Positions 37,001 to 46,908 of a stretch of 64,000 nt of DNA are shown here, piece by piece (positions within the stretch are counted from its first letter, which is position 1; each line of letters begins with the position of its first letter). Location: assembly GCA_903813345.2 (NCBI GenBank), contig CAIIXF020000010.1, positions 4,703,169 through 4,767,168 of the forward strand, in the 5' to 3' direction. Both the position numbers and the translations under genes were made by a program. The DNA is from Owenia fusiformis. Taxonomy: Eukaryota; Annelida; Polychaeta; Sabellida; Oweniidae. The notes under the pieces are model-generated. The model worked only from the letters and a program-made list of their open reading frames with translations, was not told the origin of the DNA and searched no databases.

Positions 37001-39973
37001 TAATGTTTCACTAAATAGCTTAAATCATTAAAGGTATGTAGTGTACACTTTGCATGGACATCAGAAATTCCCTTTACCTGTAATTCCCTTTACCTGTAAT
37101 TCCCTTTACCTGTAATTCCCTTCTGAAAAGTATTATTTTCATTGCAACATATAGATTTCTTTGAATTGAATATTTATAGGCCCCTTTATAGCTGAATATC
37201 TTTGAATAAAGTGTATTGAATGAAAAGACTTTTTGTGCCATTTTGGATTTGTGTTAATCCTTGAATTCTAGTTAAATTCTTCATTTGTTCCTGAGCAATG
37301 TAATCGCAATAACCCAACCCTTTTGTCTTGATCTTTCGGAACGACAGATAAGAGAGGGTCTTGTAAACCAGAATGGAGCAATGTTTTCATATGTTATTAC
37401 AAGATAAACCAATTCATGTGATTTATAAACTAAATCAACAAACAAGTGCAAAAACAGGTCGGCTATATCAAGGAAATCGATTGTCTTTATTGAATTGCCA
37501 TATTAGAAAATTCAATTACAAATGGAACCTTCATTTGTGAGTATAAGGGAAAGGATAAGAAAACAATTCAATTTTGAGCACTTAAACTTATATTGGCCTC
37601 TGTTGGTGGTTTACATCTAGAAAACCCAATATTCTGATTTATCAAATGATAAGAGACCACTTGGACTTATGGGATTCAAGTAAAAAATTACAAGTATCTC
37701 CCAGGGGAATATTTGGATAAAGTAGATTTAACCTCTGCTTAGATTCCCATCGAACGAATTTTGAAGGGATATAGGGAACGCCTCCATCCATCCGTCTGTC
37801 TGTCCTTATATCCATCCTGTCTCAAATACCGTTGGCCTGATTTTGTTCATATTTAGTACACATATGCCTTATGGATGTAGAAGTTCTGCTCAAAAGCCAA
37901 TCTTCACTCCTCAATTTTTTTTATGTGTGTTATTTTATGTTGTTAACGATAACTCAAAAAGTAAAGGAGTGATTTTGTTCATATTTGACATGTGAATACT
38001 CATAAGCACTTTGGCTAGGAGGTGGTCATTTTGAAAAATGGTGGCCATTTTTATGTTTGTTATTTTTCGATTTTTGCTATTCTGAAAAAGTAGTAGAAGG
38101 ATTTTGTAAAAATGTCAGCCATGGCTATTCAATGGGATTTGCTACGCTTTGGTGTTGCTGTTATCTCATTACATTTCCCTAACACAAATTGTTTTCCATC
38201 TTCTAACATACAGACATAATATACCTTTAATATAGCAAGTACCAGATCCTAAAAAGTTAATGAGAAGATTGCTTTACATGTTTGTATCCACCATTTTAAT
38301 TGTTCATTAGCACGTCTTTTACATGCAGTGGGTTCACGATTTATATTGGCATCTTTTCTCATTTCATTTCCATAGAAGAGACTTCATTTAAGAATTCTTT
38401 TTTTCCAAACAATGTAAGGGTATTACCCTTTGAATTATAATTATATTTTTCTTTATTTTCAGTGCGAAAAAAGTCTGTAGTGGACCTTAGAGTAACAGTG
38501 AGCTGTCTGAAACAACATGTACATGGTAAGTAGCACATAACTGATAGGTAGCACATATACTGTAAGTGGCACATAATTGATAGGTAGCACATATACTGTA
38601 AGTAGCACATAATTGATAGGTAGCACATATACTGTAAGTAGCACATAATTGATAGGTAGCACATATAAGTTGTAAGTGGCACATAATTGATAGGTAGTAC
38701 ACATACTGTAAGTAGCACATAATTGATAGGTAGCACATATACTGTAAGTAGCACATATACTGTAAGTAGCACATAATTGATAGGTAGCACATATACTGTA
38801 AGTAGCCCATAATTGATAGGTAGCACATATACTGTAACTAGCACATAATTGATAGGTAGCACATATACTGTAACTAGCACATAATTGATAGGTAGCACAT
38901 ATACTGTAACTAGCACATAATTGATAGGTAGCACATATACTGTAACTAGCACTAACATGTAAATGGCTCTTACATGAAGAGTAGCACATACATTGTAAGT
39001 AGCATTTTACTGCAAATACAGTTGTGTAGCACATAAATGATAGATAGCACATACAAAATAAGAAGCTCATGCAAGGTAGCACCTACATGAAAAATGAGAC
39101 ATACACATACATGGTAAGTAGCACATAATGGTAGATAGCATATACATAGCACATATACTGTAAGTAGCACACATATGAATATCATATACATAGAAATAGC
39201 ACATATGTCATATAAAAGGTAGCACATACATGGTATTAGTAGCACATCCACAAGGATGATAGGATGACATGTCCCATCCAACTTAAATACCTTAAATACC
39301 CTCAACCAGACATTTTCACTTATTCAATACTTCATGTAAGCCTTCTGATTATCAGACCGTCTTTGCTCAATAATGTTAATACAGCACGGCATGAATCATA
39401 CTGGTAATTGTATTTTCTTCCTGGAATGATTACAGTTTTATCCCATGGGATGGAAACTATTGTTTCTGTTATAAGCTATATCAAGAGATACTGTAATGGT
39501 GTGACAATTCTTTTCCCATGATTCCAAAACTACAAAGCCAATATAATTCGGCGCCGTTTCGGCATCAAAAAATTTGGCGCTGTTCCGGCACCGTTCCAGC
39601 ACCGAAACCTTTCTATACCAAAATTTGGCACCGGGTTCGGCACCGAAATTTGGCACCAAAACGGTGTCGAAAATCATTTTGGGGGTGTAGTTGGGTAACC
39701 ATTAATTTATGAACTGTAGAAAAATATGGAAATCCCCCACCTGGTGATTTTTATTAAAAATAACATCCTCAATTATAAATGTTTAAAAGCATTTTACTTT
39801 TATTTCCAGATGTCTCCTCACAACTTGTTGAACTCCTTCAGGAGCGTCAGTGTGCAAGGGAGCACCTTGACATGCGAAAAGTTGCCATTGAACAACTAGT
39901 GAAGATGCAGAGTAAATCTTTGCTGGATGTACCGCCATTCCCTGATCCTAACATCCCACTAGGAGACTCTTAA
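25043..39973 (+). CDS. Unrecognised 419-aa protein with Cys cluster and C-terminal helix
   Basis: Exons: 25043-25078 (ATG; least certain, GAG/GTAAGT donor), 31825-31930, 32167-32354, 34002-34704, 38463-38525, 39810-39973 (TAA). Phases agree throughout (0,1,0,1,1). Order of parts: basic N-terminus (CTIKNRMMHRGKAFNRDRLA); Cys/His cluster CEICHHVTQEDLVTCDIC then H-x3-K-x-H-x-D-M-R-A-H, spaced like a small zinc-binding module, though no standard finger fits exactly; a 234-codon exon with YFTLSPFERRKKFTD and a long Asn/Ser/Lys disordered stretch; a PPTPKP motif; and a helical C-terminus (VVDLRVTVSCLKQHV, VSSQLVELLQERQCAREHL) that may form a coiled coil. Function unknown; a centrosome, cilium or scaffold role would fit but is a guess. 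More exons may hide in the 6.7-kb first intron. Confidence 0.75.
25319..25790. mobile_element. hAT-like MITE with TAGTGTTGTCGCGA ends
   Basis: AGTGTTGTCGCGATG on the left, inverted as CGCGACAACACT on the right. Repeated CATCGATGCA / GCGATGTAC motifs occur near both ends. TIRs of this kind are known from hAT elements. No 8-bp duplication could be found. In the first intron of the 419-aa gene, 240 bp after exon 1. Confidence 0.6.
25998..26065 (-). repeat. tRNA-derived SINE head (A and B boxes)
   Basis: On the - strand TGGCTCAGTGGTAAAGC (A box, complement of 26039-26055) is followed by GGGTTGAATTCC (B box, complement of 26002-26012) at tRNA spacing. The B box differs from the GGTTCRANNCC consensus and the anticodon stem does not pair, so this is a SINE or decayed tRNA copy, not a working tRNA. 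The body probably continues toward 25900. First intron of the 419-aa gene. Confidence 0.55.
26066..31200. other. Long first intron, mostly unique AT-rich sequence
   Basis: No supported exon found between 25079 and 31824. C run at 26323-26339. 28725-28815 carries a pyrimidine-rich CCATCTGTCTGGACC block related to those near 37780 and 57620. The remainder shows no repeat or coding structure I can support. Confidence 0.4.
31407..31592 (-). mobile_element. CAGGCCCGTAGCC-family MITE, copy 1, 5-bp duplication
   Basis: Right end in family orientation reads CAGGCCCGTAGCCAGGGGG on the + strand; the other end has lost the inner TIR and keeps only CCCTG. ATTGG lies immediately on both sides (31402-31406 and 31593-31597). 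Internal sequence (inverted GGTGAAAAACTGCATGATTT) matches copies at 42128 and 44521. In the first intron of the 419-aa gene. Confidence 0.75.
32980..33620. repeat. Degenerate minisatellite, unit about 75-80 bp
   Basis: Repeated GTATGGTACCACATCAGCTA, AGTACCATATAGCACAGT and ATACTCAGTACTGTAGTAAT blocks, about eight diverged copies. Sits in the intron 32355-34001. A two-copy repeat of TGATCTGACCAATTA follows at 33670-33800. Confidence 0.75.
34980..35900. repeat. Minisatellite with 80-bp dimeric unit (2 x 40 bp)
   Basis: Core alternates GATAAGCTGGTCTTCTAAAG-GAGAACCCTG... and GATAAACTTGTCTCCCAAAG-GAGATGTCTG..., each 40 bp. About five good dimers lie between 35300 and 35780, flanked by more diverged 40-mers. 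It begins about 280 bp after the donor of the 234-codon exon. Intronic. Confidence 0.85.
36210..36360. repeat. Dispersed repeat, copy 3
   Basis: GGTAACATATTGTTATAGTC, GTTTGGCATTTGGTG, TCTGTAACAAATGGCAGGTG and TTTTGCATATTAATGCCTTG match the copies at 620-750 and 12360-12490. Intronic. Confidence 0.55.
37072..37122. repeat. Short tandem repeat, 16-bp unit x3
   Basis: ATTCCCTTTACCTGTA repeated three times plus a partial copy. Intronic. Confidence 0.85.
37760..38120. repeat. Dispersed repeat fragment (CATCCGTCTGTCTGTCC type)
   Basis: A CCATCCATCCGTCTGTCTGT block followed by ACTCAAAAAGTAAAGGAGTG and GATTTTGTTCATATTTGACA. Related pyrimidine blocks lie at 28725-28815 and, inverted, at 57600-57750. 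Invertebrate genomes often carry repeats of this look. No ends or duplication identified. Confidence 0.4.
38526..38955. repeat. 36-bp minisatellite starting at a 5' splice site
   Basis: The array begins with the donor GTAAGTAGCACATA of the exon ending at 38525 and repeats ACTGTAAGTAGCACATAATT-GATAGGTAGCACATAT about eleven times. Seven or so units keep GTAAGT; the last few read GTAACT. Diverged AGCACATA units continue to about 39240. The long - strand ORFs here come from a repeat length divisible by three and are not genes. Confidence 0.9.
39540..39690. repeat. GC-rich GGCACCGAAA subrepeat block
   Basis: Several direct and diverged copies of TTTGGCACCG and TTCGGCACCGAAA within 140 bp, in an AT-rich intron. 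Probably the inside of a decayed DNA transposon. Intron 38526-39809. Confidence 0.45.
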
Positions 39974-39989
39974 ATGCACATGTGTATGG

Positions 39990-41345
39990 TATTATCGGTA
40001 CCAATTAACACATGATAGAAGATTCATAAATTGTACATGTATGTGGTATATTGTACCAATCAACACAATGCCTGATAGGAGATTCATAATTGTACATGTG
40101 TATGTGGTATATGGTACCAATCAACACAATGCCTGATAGATGATTCATAAATTGTACATGTATGCGGTATATGGTACCAATCAACACAGGAAAGAATAAT
40201 CATTAAGTGTACATGTCTATGATACATGTTGGTACTAATCAACACAGAAGATTCATAAATTGTACAATGTACATGTGTATGGTATATATTGGTACCTATC
40301 AACAAATGATAGAAGATTGATACAAGTCAACACAAAGACTCATAAATTGTACATGGGTATGGTACATATTGGTAACAGGAAACTCATGATAGAAAAATCA
40401 CAAAGTGTTCATGTTAACTACACCTTTTGGTACCAATCAACACAGTATAGAAGAATCATAAATTGTACATGTTTATGGTACATATTGGTACCAATTAACA
40501 CTTGCATCGTCTACATGCATATTAGAAGATGTACATGACACATATTGGTGGTACTAATCAACACTTGATAGAAGAATCATATGATACATATTGGTACTAA
40601 TCAACACTTGATAGAAGATCCATACACATGAATATGATTCATATTGGTGGTACTAATCAACACTTGATAGAAGAATCATCACGTGTATATGATACATATT
40701 GGTACTAATCAACACTTTATTGAAGAATCATACACATGTATATGATACATATTGGTACTAATCAACACTTGATAGAAGAATCATACACATGTTTATGATA
40801 CATATTGGTGGTACTGATCAACACTTGATAATAGAATCATACACATGTATATGATACATATTGGTACTAATCAACACTCGATAGAAGAATCATACACATG
40901 TATATTATACATATTGGTACTAATCAACACTTGATAGAAGAATCATATGATACATATTGGCACTGATCAACACTTGATAGAAGAATCATACACATGTATT
41001 TGATACATATTAGTGGTACTAATCAACACTTGATAGAAGAATCATCATGTGTATGATGATACATATTGGTACTTATCAACACTTGATAGAAGAATCATAC
41101 ACATGTATATGATACATATTGGTGGTACTAATCAACACTTGATAGAAGAATCATACACATGTATATGATACATATTGGTACTAATCAACACTTGATAGAA
41201 GAATCATACACGTGTATTTGATACATATTAGTGGTACTAATCAACACTTAAAAGAAGAATCATCACTTGTATATGATACTTATTGGTACTAATCAACACT
41301 TGATAGAAGAATCATACACAATGTATGTGACACATTTATTTATAC
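39990..41345. repeat. 53-bp minisatellite in the presumed 3' UTR
   Basis: Starts within about 30 bp of the TAA at 39971-39973. Early units are diverged (TTCATAAATTGTACATGTAT, GGTACCAATCAACACA); later ones are homogeneous (TTGATAGAAGAATCATACAC-ATGTATATGATACATATTGGTACTAATCAACAC, 53 bp). About 24 units. If the transcript runs through, its 3' UTR is almost wholly repeat. No AATAAA immediately after the stop. Confidence 0.85.
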
Positions 41346-41639
41346 TAGTCAACACAGGATATTAAACCTACAGTGTATATGGGTTAAATGTAGGTTTTAT
41401 GAGTAACACAGTGAGCCTGTTGGATCACCTAGGTGTCCATTCTTCCTTTGGTTCATCTTCATTGGTCCTGTTAACATTGATGGTCACAAACAGGAGGACC
41501 TGGCATTAGGCAACTGTCATTCCAAAGAATATTACAGAAAATTGAACATTTATATTGGAAGAGAGAAAGGTGTTCACTAAACACATGTTTTGCGACAAAG
41601 CTTTATCTTGCTGAGTATCTAGTCATATTGTGTGTGCAG

Positions 41640-41765
41640 TATATTTAAAAATGTGAAGTTTGTATTGATATTGCCTCAAGTTTGTATTGATATTGCCTCA
41701 AGTATTGCCTCAAGTTAGTATCGATATTGCCTCAAGTTTGTATTGATATTGCCTCCAGTTTCATC
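41640..41765. repeat. 22-bp tandem repeat (TTTGTATTGATATTGCCTCAAG)
   Basis: TTTGTATTGATATTGCCTCA occurs four times with one truncated copy between. No other function seen. Confidence 0.75.
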
Positions 41766-42127
41766 TTAATCTATATCTTATTCTAATATGTTTTACTTTC
41801 ATGGATGTGACATGTACAGCTTTTCATTCAGAAAAGATCAGTGCCATAAAAATGGTTTTACATCATGTTCCTTCGAGTTATTTAAGACAGCCACTTAGCA
41901 CATATAACATGATTCATAATGATTGTCCAGGCAACTACTATATGACATTTATTTCTCATATTGTTTGATTTTAAAATTGAAGGATCATTATGAATTTTCA
42001 ATTGAGAATCTCATCACAAAAGTTAAGAAAAATTTATGAAAAGTAATGACATTCATCTCATAAAATTTTGCAGTATAGTAAATTATGAGCTAACTTTAAA
42101 TCATGAAAAAAAACAATCATCACCATG

Positions 42128-42331
42128 CAGGCATGTAGCCAGGATTTGCCAAGGGGGATTCACTTTTGGAAAAATTCCAGGGGGGATTCGTTTACTTACG
42201 ACAATTTTGGTCCAGAAATGGCCAAAACCACTTAAAAGTGCTCAGAATGGTGAAAAACTGCATGATTTTGAAAGATTTTTTGTCAGGCTCGAACTCATTG
42301 AACCCCCCCCCCCCCCCCGGCTACAGGCCTG
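42128..42331 (+). mobile_element. CAGGCCCGTAGCC-family MITE, copy 2, 5-bp duplication
   Basis: 204 bp, from CAGGCATGTAGCCAGGATTT to GGCTACAGGCCTG, with CCATG on both sides (42123-42127 and 42332-42336). Internal CAATTTTGGTCCAGAAATGG and GGTGAAAAACTGCATGATTT match copy 3. C run near the right end. Confidence 0.85.
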
Positions 42332-42719
42332 CCATGCATGGCTGACTTTGATTTGCCAAAAGTGATATTGCTTTCCTATACATAAATATGGGCTTTCAAT
42401 TTGAAGGGTATGCAACTCTGTGTAATAAGCATTAGCACTAGTTGAAAGCCCATGATTTAAAGTACTAAAATGTGAACATTTGCAGCAACGATTCTGGGCT
42501 TAACATATTCTTGAATAGGTTGAATTGTATTTTGATGTACAATATACTAAGGTGAGATCTTAACAATATATTTCTTCCATTTACAAAACAAATATTATTT
42601 ACATTCCAAAAAGTTTTGCAAAGACATTACCAGGAGTATACTTTTCTTCATTCTAGGTAGTATTAAAGGTGATATTAAGGTTTATATTTTATTTATTTCA
42701 TTTTTATTTATACATTATT

Positions 42720-43740
42720 ATCGCACTATGAAAAAGTGCTATATTGTCGTTGTCTTGTGCTGTTGGGTGGGTGGGCGTGCGGGTGGCACATAAACCAAAT
42801 CTTGTCATCAAATTTCCAGGATAACTGCTTACCTGTTCAACTTGAAATTTTTACAGATGTAAGAGCAGACTAGTACCAAGATCTGATTAGGTTAAGGGCA
42901 TGCTGGGTAAACTACGTGGCGGCCATTTTGAATTTTCAACAAATCTTGTCATCAAAATTCCAGGAAAACCACTTATCCGTTCAACTTGAAATTTTTACAG
43001 ATGCAAGAGCAGACTATTGCCAAGATCTGATTAGGTTTTGGGTATGCTGGCTCAATTACATGGTGGCCATTTTGAATTTTTCAATTTGGTGGCCATTTTG
43101 AATTTTTCAACTTGCTCCAAATTGACCAATTTTTAAAAAAAAAACATCTACAAGTTCTCAGAAGTTCAAATCTGACCTTAGATTTCAGATTTGACCTTTC
43201 ATTCACCTTCAGTGACCTTGAAAAGGTCAAAAAAGTTGATTTTCTAAATTGATATTTTGGATTTAAATTTAGGTCAGCTTAATTACAAAAGACCTACTGA
43301 GGTCTGAAAAAGTGAAATTTTCAAGGTCGAAGGTCAAGGTCATTAAACTAGGTCACAGATTTGACCTTTCATTCACCTTCAGTGACCTTGAAAAGGTCAA
43401 AAAAGTTGATTTTCTAAATTGATATTTTGGATTTAAATTTAGGTCAGCTTAATTACAAAAGACCTACTGAGGTCTGAAAAAGTGAAATTTTCAAGGTCGA
43501 AGGTCATCAAATTAGGTCACAAACAATGTTAGCTAAATTTTCCCAAAGTTCAAGACTACAAATAAATTCTTGTCATCAAAATTGCAGGAAAACCGCTAAC
43601 CTTGTCAACTTGAAATGTTTACAGATGCAAGAGCAGACTAGTGCCAAGGTCTGATTAGGTTTTGGCCATGCTGGGTAAATTGCATGGTTGCCAGTTTGCT
43701 CTTCAAACTGCGATATTTATCACTGTGTGTCTTGTTATAA
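42720..43740. repeat. Dispersed repeat with internal tandem duplication, related to the 65-bp array
   Basis: Starts GCACTATGAAAAAGTGCTAT and ends GCGATATTTATCACTGTGTG. It contains three diverged units related to the 65-bp array at 8324 (TTCAACTTGAAATTTTTACA, AGAGCAGACTAGT, AAGATCTGATTAGG) followed by GGGTAAA..GGTGGCCATTTTGAA. 43170-43510 holds two copies of a 172-bp block rich in AGGTCA / TGACCT. Confidence 0.7.
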
Positions 43741-44520
43741 ATTATGCATATTCAGTTTGTGGTTTGTCAATACCTGATCACTTGACAACTTCTTTTATGT
43801 GTGTGATATTGTCAAAAATATATGTAAAGTGTTTTATTTAATTGAGAGAAAAAATGATTGAATATCGAGTAGGATAACTTTTGAATGCAGAGGCTATTGA
43901 ATAACTTTACTAAATGCATAGGCACTAGGTCGACAGAAAGATTGTAAAGTCTAATTCAAAGCATTAGAAATGAGCATTTTTTGCTATTTGCAATAAAAAA
44001 ATGTTATCCACAAAACAGCAATATGTTGCAAATGGAATGCCTCTATCTCAAATTAATTTGTGATTCAATAATTTTTTCTTTTTTAAAGCTAGAAAATATT
44101 TCTAATGCGTTGACTTAGACTTAAGTAGTAGCCACTATCCTAGTGACATCTTTTTGTCAAGCTATCCTTTAATTCTTTATGAACTGTTAACATGATGTAT
44201 TGAACTCACTTAGATCAAATGTATTTAATACATGTACTGTATTGTAGTGATATTCATATTGTGAACTATCATAGCAATTTATCAGACCATGTGCAATTTA
44301 TATATACATGTACTAGTATGTGCATACTATAAAGGTATATTGATATAAATTTATTTTTATGTGCAAGTGTTTTCATTGTGCTAGTCAAATATAAAACTGA
44401 AAATATAACTGATCTTTTCTGTGATTTTTAAAAATTAGTCCCAAAAAATGAAAAAAAGCCATTCCTCCCACAACTCCCAGATATAGAATAATAGGCAACT
44501 GTATATTACACCAATACATT

Positions 44521-44725
44521 CAGGCCCGTAGCCAGGATATGCCAAGGGGGGTTAACTTTTTGAAAAATTCCAGGGGGGATTCACTTGTGACAATTTTGGT
44601 CCAAAAATGGCCAAAATCACTTCAAAAGTACTCAGAACGGTGAAAAACTGCATGATTTTGAAAGATTTTTTGGCCAGGGGGGTTCACTCAAACCCATTGA
44701 CTCCCCCCACCTGGCTACGGGCCTG
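44521..44725 (+). mobile_element. CAGGCCCGTAGCC-family MITE, copy 3, 5-bp duplication
   Basis: 205 bp, CAGGCCCGTAGCCAGGATAT to GGCTACGGGCCTG; ACATT on both sides (44516-44520 and 44726-44730). Non-coding. The inverted ends match over at least 13 bp. Confidence 0.88.
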
Positions 44726-44730
44726 ACATT

Positions 44731-46230
44731 ACATAGGACAATTTATGATCTACTTTCCAAATGTCACTGGAATCTCTTAAATACAATATAAACTTTCATC
44801 TGAACTCCGAGAATCAAAACCAAGATATAAATGTTTCTTATGGTTTAGGGGTGAAACACATAAGTCCATAGCTGGCAAAAAATGATCAGCTGGGCAAATA
44901 TTCAGTTTGAAACTTCAATTCTTTTTAGGAGTCAGGTCAATAATCCAAAAAACAAAAATTGTTTTTATTTAATTCCCCCATCCATCCATTATCCTATTTA
45001 ATGGGAACAAAAAGTTTACCTTTACTGTTAATGTCACCTTTATTATCAGATGCAATTTAGATGACAATCTTCTTCATATTTTAATAGACCTGACACTGAC
45101 TCTATTGGATCAAGAGTAAACTGAATGAAAGTCCCATGAATACAACAAGAGTGATGCTGTCACAAAAGGAAATGGGATTCAACCTCCCACCCACCTCACA
45201 ATTATGTCTCTTGACAGAACTAATTGGCGAAAGAGATAACACATCATTCCAACCATTTTCCATTTTTCTTGCATTTCTCTATTGAAAAAACTTGAAATAT
45301 GAACATCTCCCATTTTGAACAATAAACAGTTGACATATTTAAAGAATTAACTCAAACAGCTTTCATAAAATATCTATTATACAAGATCACTAAAATATTT
45401 TTAAATCTAATTTAATTATTCTAAGGATTCATCAAAATGTCACATAAAAGCATGTTTCAAATAATTATTTAAATTAGCAAGGGATATTTATCTAGCATTG
45501 CCTAATTATCATCCTAATCAAAGGAGATCAGGATGCTTTACAGTTAAAAATAAACAAATGTACAAAGGACCAAATGATTAAAGGGTGTATGTATCTAAAA
45601 TGTATTGGATGTGGATGTTGTGATAGAGATCAAAGTCCAGACAAATGCATTTTACCTTGGACATCAAAGAGATGGAGATTCACAAGGAAATTATATTAAT
45701 TTATTGGCTTCTTTACTTATATTATATGTCAGATGAAAAAAAAGAATAAATTGAAATCATAATCTGCCTTTCACTAATTTGATTAGTTAACACAATGATT
45801 CCAACTACAATTTAAAATTTGCATTCACACTTTTAATGCTTTAAGAACTTATTTCATGTCGATGATTTGATTTCATTTTCAAGCTTTTTTTGGAATAAAG
45901 GATACAAACCAAACATGTTTGGAACCCTGCTTGCCTTGCTACCTCAACATGCCCCCAGTAAAAACACACCCCAATACTTTTGCAAGATATTTTTTAATCA
46001 CAAACCAGAGACTTATATGTCTCTGTCCAAACTAATAATAAATTAATATGGTGTGAGTTCAAGTTCATATCATCTGGATATTAAACATACTAGTATAGTT
46101 AAAATGTACATCTGAAATCACTATGCAAGAACTATATACAAGTAAATTATTGTAGAACTGAACAAGATTAGTAAAAATAAATATTCAAATAAGTTCAAAA
46201 CTTTCAAGCATTTGTTCAGTTTGTTTATAT
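44731..46230. other. AT-rich intergenic spacer upstream of the BTG gene
   Basis: No coding sequence, repeat or RNA gene that I can support. Confidence 0.4.
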
Positions 46231-46235
46231 TTACT

Positions 46236-46464
46236 ATTTTTCCCGCGAAAACGTCACTTCCGTCTATGTTAGCAACCTAATTTAGCAGGTGTTAGTCATT
46301 CTCGATTCTGATTGGTTGGACTAGGAAATAGCCCTCTCTGATTGGTCGGTCAATATGACATCCTGCATAATTTACATGTCGGGCTGACAGGTGCATCAAA
46401 CAAAGCGGGAAGTGGCGCAAATGTAAAGGAATTTCAACCCAAAAGCAGCTGATATTTCGCTAAG
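46236..46464 (+). promoter_or_regulatory. BTG gene promoter and 5' UTR exon: E2F-like and CCAAT motifs
   Basis: TTTTTCCCGCGAAAACG (46237-46252) fits the palindromic E2F consensus TTTSGCGCS/TTTCCCGC and overlaps a CGTCAC CRE-like half site. Two inverted CCAAT boxes, TGATTGG, lie at 46309-46315 and 46339-46345. AAGCGGGAAGTGGCGC (46404-46419) is a further E2F-like pair. The block is much more GC-rich than its surroundings and has no clear TATA. A donor CTAAG/GTAAGA at 46464/46465 marks a non-coding first exon; the transcription start is probably between 46350 and 46440. Confidence 0.65.
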
Positions 46465-46908
46465 GTAAGACTTATTTTTGCCTCTCTTATTAGTTAAGAC
46501 AGTACAGAACGCATATAATACTTATTACAAACATTTTGTATTCTTATTTGAGCCACAAACTGGATTATAGTTTGGAAATTTCTTGACCTACATTTCAAAA
46601 CAAAAGATCGAACGAAAATCATCAGATAAATTTTCTGAGTCATTTTACTTGGTATTTCCTCATACTTTTAAAGACATATTTCGTGGTGAAATTGATTTCT
46701 ACTTATTTTATATAACCTGGATATAATTAATGTATGATTAAACGCTCTATTTTCAGAGAAAAACGAAAAGAATATTTTTGTGTTGTGTTTGAAACTTGTG
46801 TTGCTGTGGATATAGCAGAGGCTTTGTTTACAAAAGATCTGAATCTGAACCTATTGACCCTTTGGATGCTGTCACATCCTCCACGTTGGAAGAAAAACAA
46901 ACTGTATC

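Noticed and set aside
38359-39305. Four long overlapping - strand ORFs (up to 207 codons) rich in Tyr, Cys and Ile
   Set aside because: They are translations of the 36-bp minisatellite, whose length is a multiple of three. Three frames stay open at once, with monotonous composition and no splice or start context.
39999-40540. Several His/Tyr-rich - strand ORFs and one + strand ORF
   Set aside because: They read through the 53-bp array after the stop codon of the 419-aa gene; repeated low-complexity peptides with no independent support.
42720-43740. An enhancer or gene promoter
   Set aside because: The half-site cluster is inside a dispersed repeat and no gene start is near. It is kept only as a motif observation.
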